From: VRUG01 sp965372745 | GTDB taxonomy: Bacteria > Planctomycetota > Phycisphaerae > Sedimentisphaerales > Anaerobacaceae | Reading direction: 5' to 3' | DNA length: 23,279 nt | Assembly: GCA_965372745.1 (NCBI GenBank) | Contig: CBDVDM010000028.1 | Span: 1-23,279 of the forward strand | Shown here: in pieces, positions 23,249 through 23,279 of the stretch | How the letters are laid out: every line of letters begins with the position of its first letter | How positions within the stretch are numbered: position 1 is the stretch's first letter | Made by a program: the position numbers and the translations under genes | Notes under the pieces: generated by a model | The model's input: the letters and a program-made list of their open reading frames with translations, nothing else | Database searches by the model: none | Told to the model about the DNA's origin: nothing

Positions 23249-23279
23249 TTCTGCAAACCGCCACAACGCTTTTATCGGC

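Noticed and set aside
1..23279. tRNA, rRNA, CRISPR arrays, transposases, toxin-antitoxin pairs or prophage genes
   Set aside because: I looked for these on both strands and saw no supporting sequence.

Overview
The window looks like chromosomal DNA of a planctomycete, most likely from the Phycisphaerae/Sedimentisphaerales side. This is an inference from protein character, not from a marker-gene search. The pointers are a long Lys/Glu-rich N-terminal extension on Rho, a DksA-family protein with a half-lost zinc site, a 79-residue protein with an FDWFDAA core that I associate with planctomycetes, a GT-B glycogen-synthase-like enzyme, and moderate-to-low GC. Almost everything is core housekeeping content. 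I see no prophage, CRISPR array, transposase, rRNA or tRNA.

Layout. 1-362: gene-free, with palindromic repeat units and a candidate promoter. 363-4486 (+): glycosyltransferase, coaE, rho, ending in a clean intrinsic terminator. 4575-7940 (+): valS and a bifunctional-nuclease-family (BFN) gene. 7897-9474 (-): a TPR lipoprotein gene followed by lspA, whose 3' end overlaps the 3' end of the BFN gene. 9475-9727: a divergent promoter region with two good sigma70-type promoters, one for the lipoprotein-lspA unit and one for gpmI (9728-11308, +). 11309-12404: an accessory-looking segment with a small three-helix membrane protein gene (-) and a cluster of five palindromes. 12405-16889 (+): a tight operon of mutL and three genes for a BtuFCD/FecBCD-type uptake system. 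17134-17809 (+): DksA-family gene and yacG. 18018-19262 (+): a six-helix membrane protein of unknown function behind a structured leader. 19459-21423 (+): a membrane-bound nucleotide-sugar 4,6-dehydratase (FlaA1/WbpM/PglF type) with its own strong promoter. 21424-21722: a 77-bp inverted-repeat element, another palindromic repeat and a terminator. 21723-23075 (-): a tyrosine recombinase (XerC/XerD type) downstream of the 79-residue gene. 23199-23248: a 9-bp tandem repeat.

Functional links. The lipoprotein gene and lspA, which encodes the peptidase that matures lipoproteins, form one unit. MutL carries the intact endonuclease motif DQHA-x2-E-x4-E, so mismatch repair here should be of the MutH-independent, nicking-MutL type. 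Its coupling to a cobalamin/iron-chelate importer is unusual. Rho, DksA and YacG are transcription- or topology-related factors scattered through the window.

I found no clear novel defence or mobile system. The least-explained material is the family of intergenic palindromes at four loci, the inverted-repeat element at 21432-21508, the leader at 17887-17941, and the two membrane proteins without recognised family.
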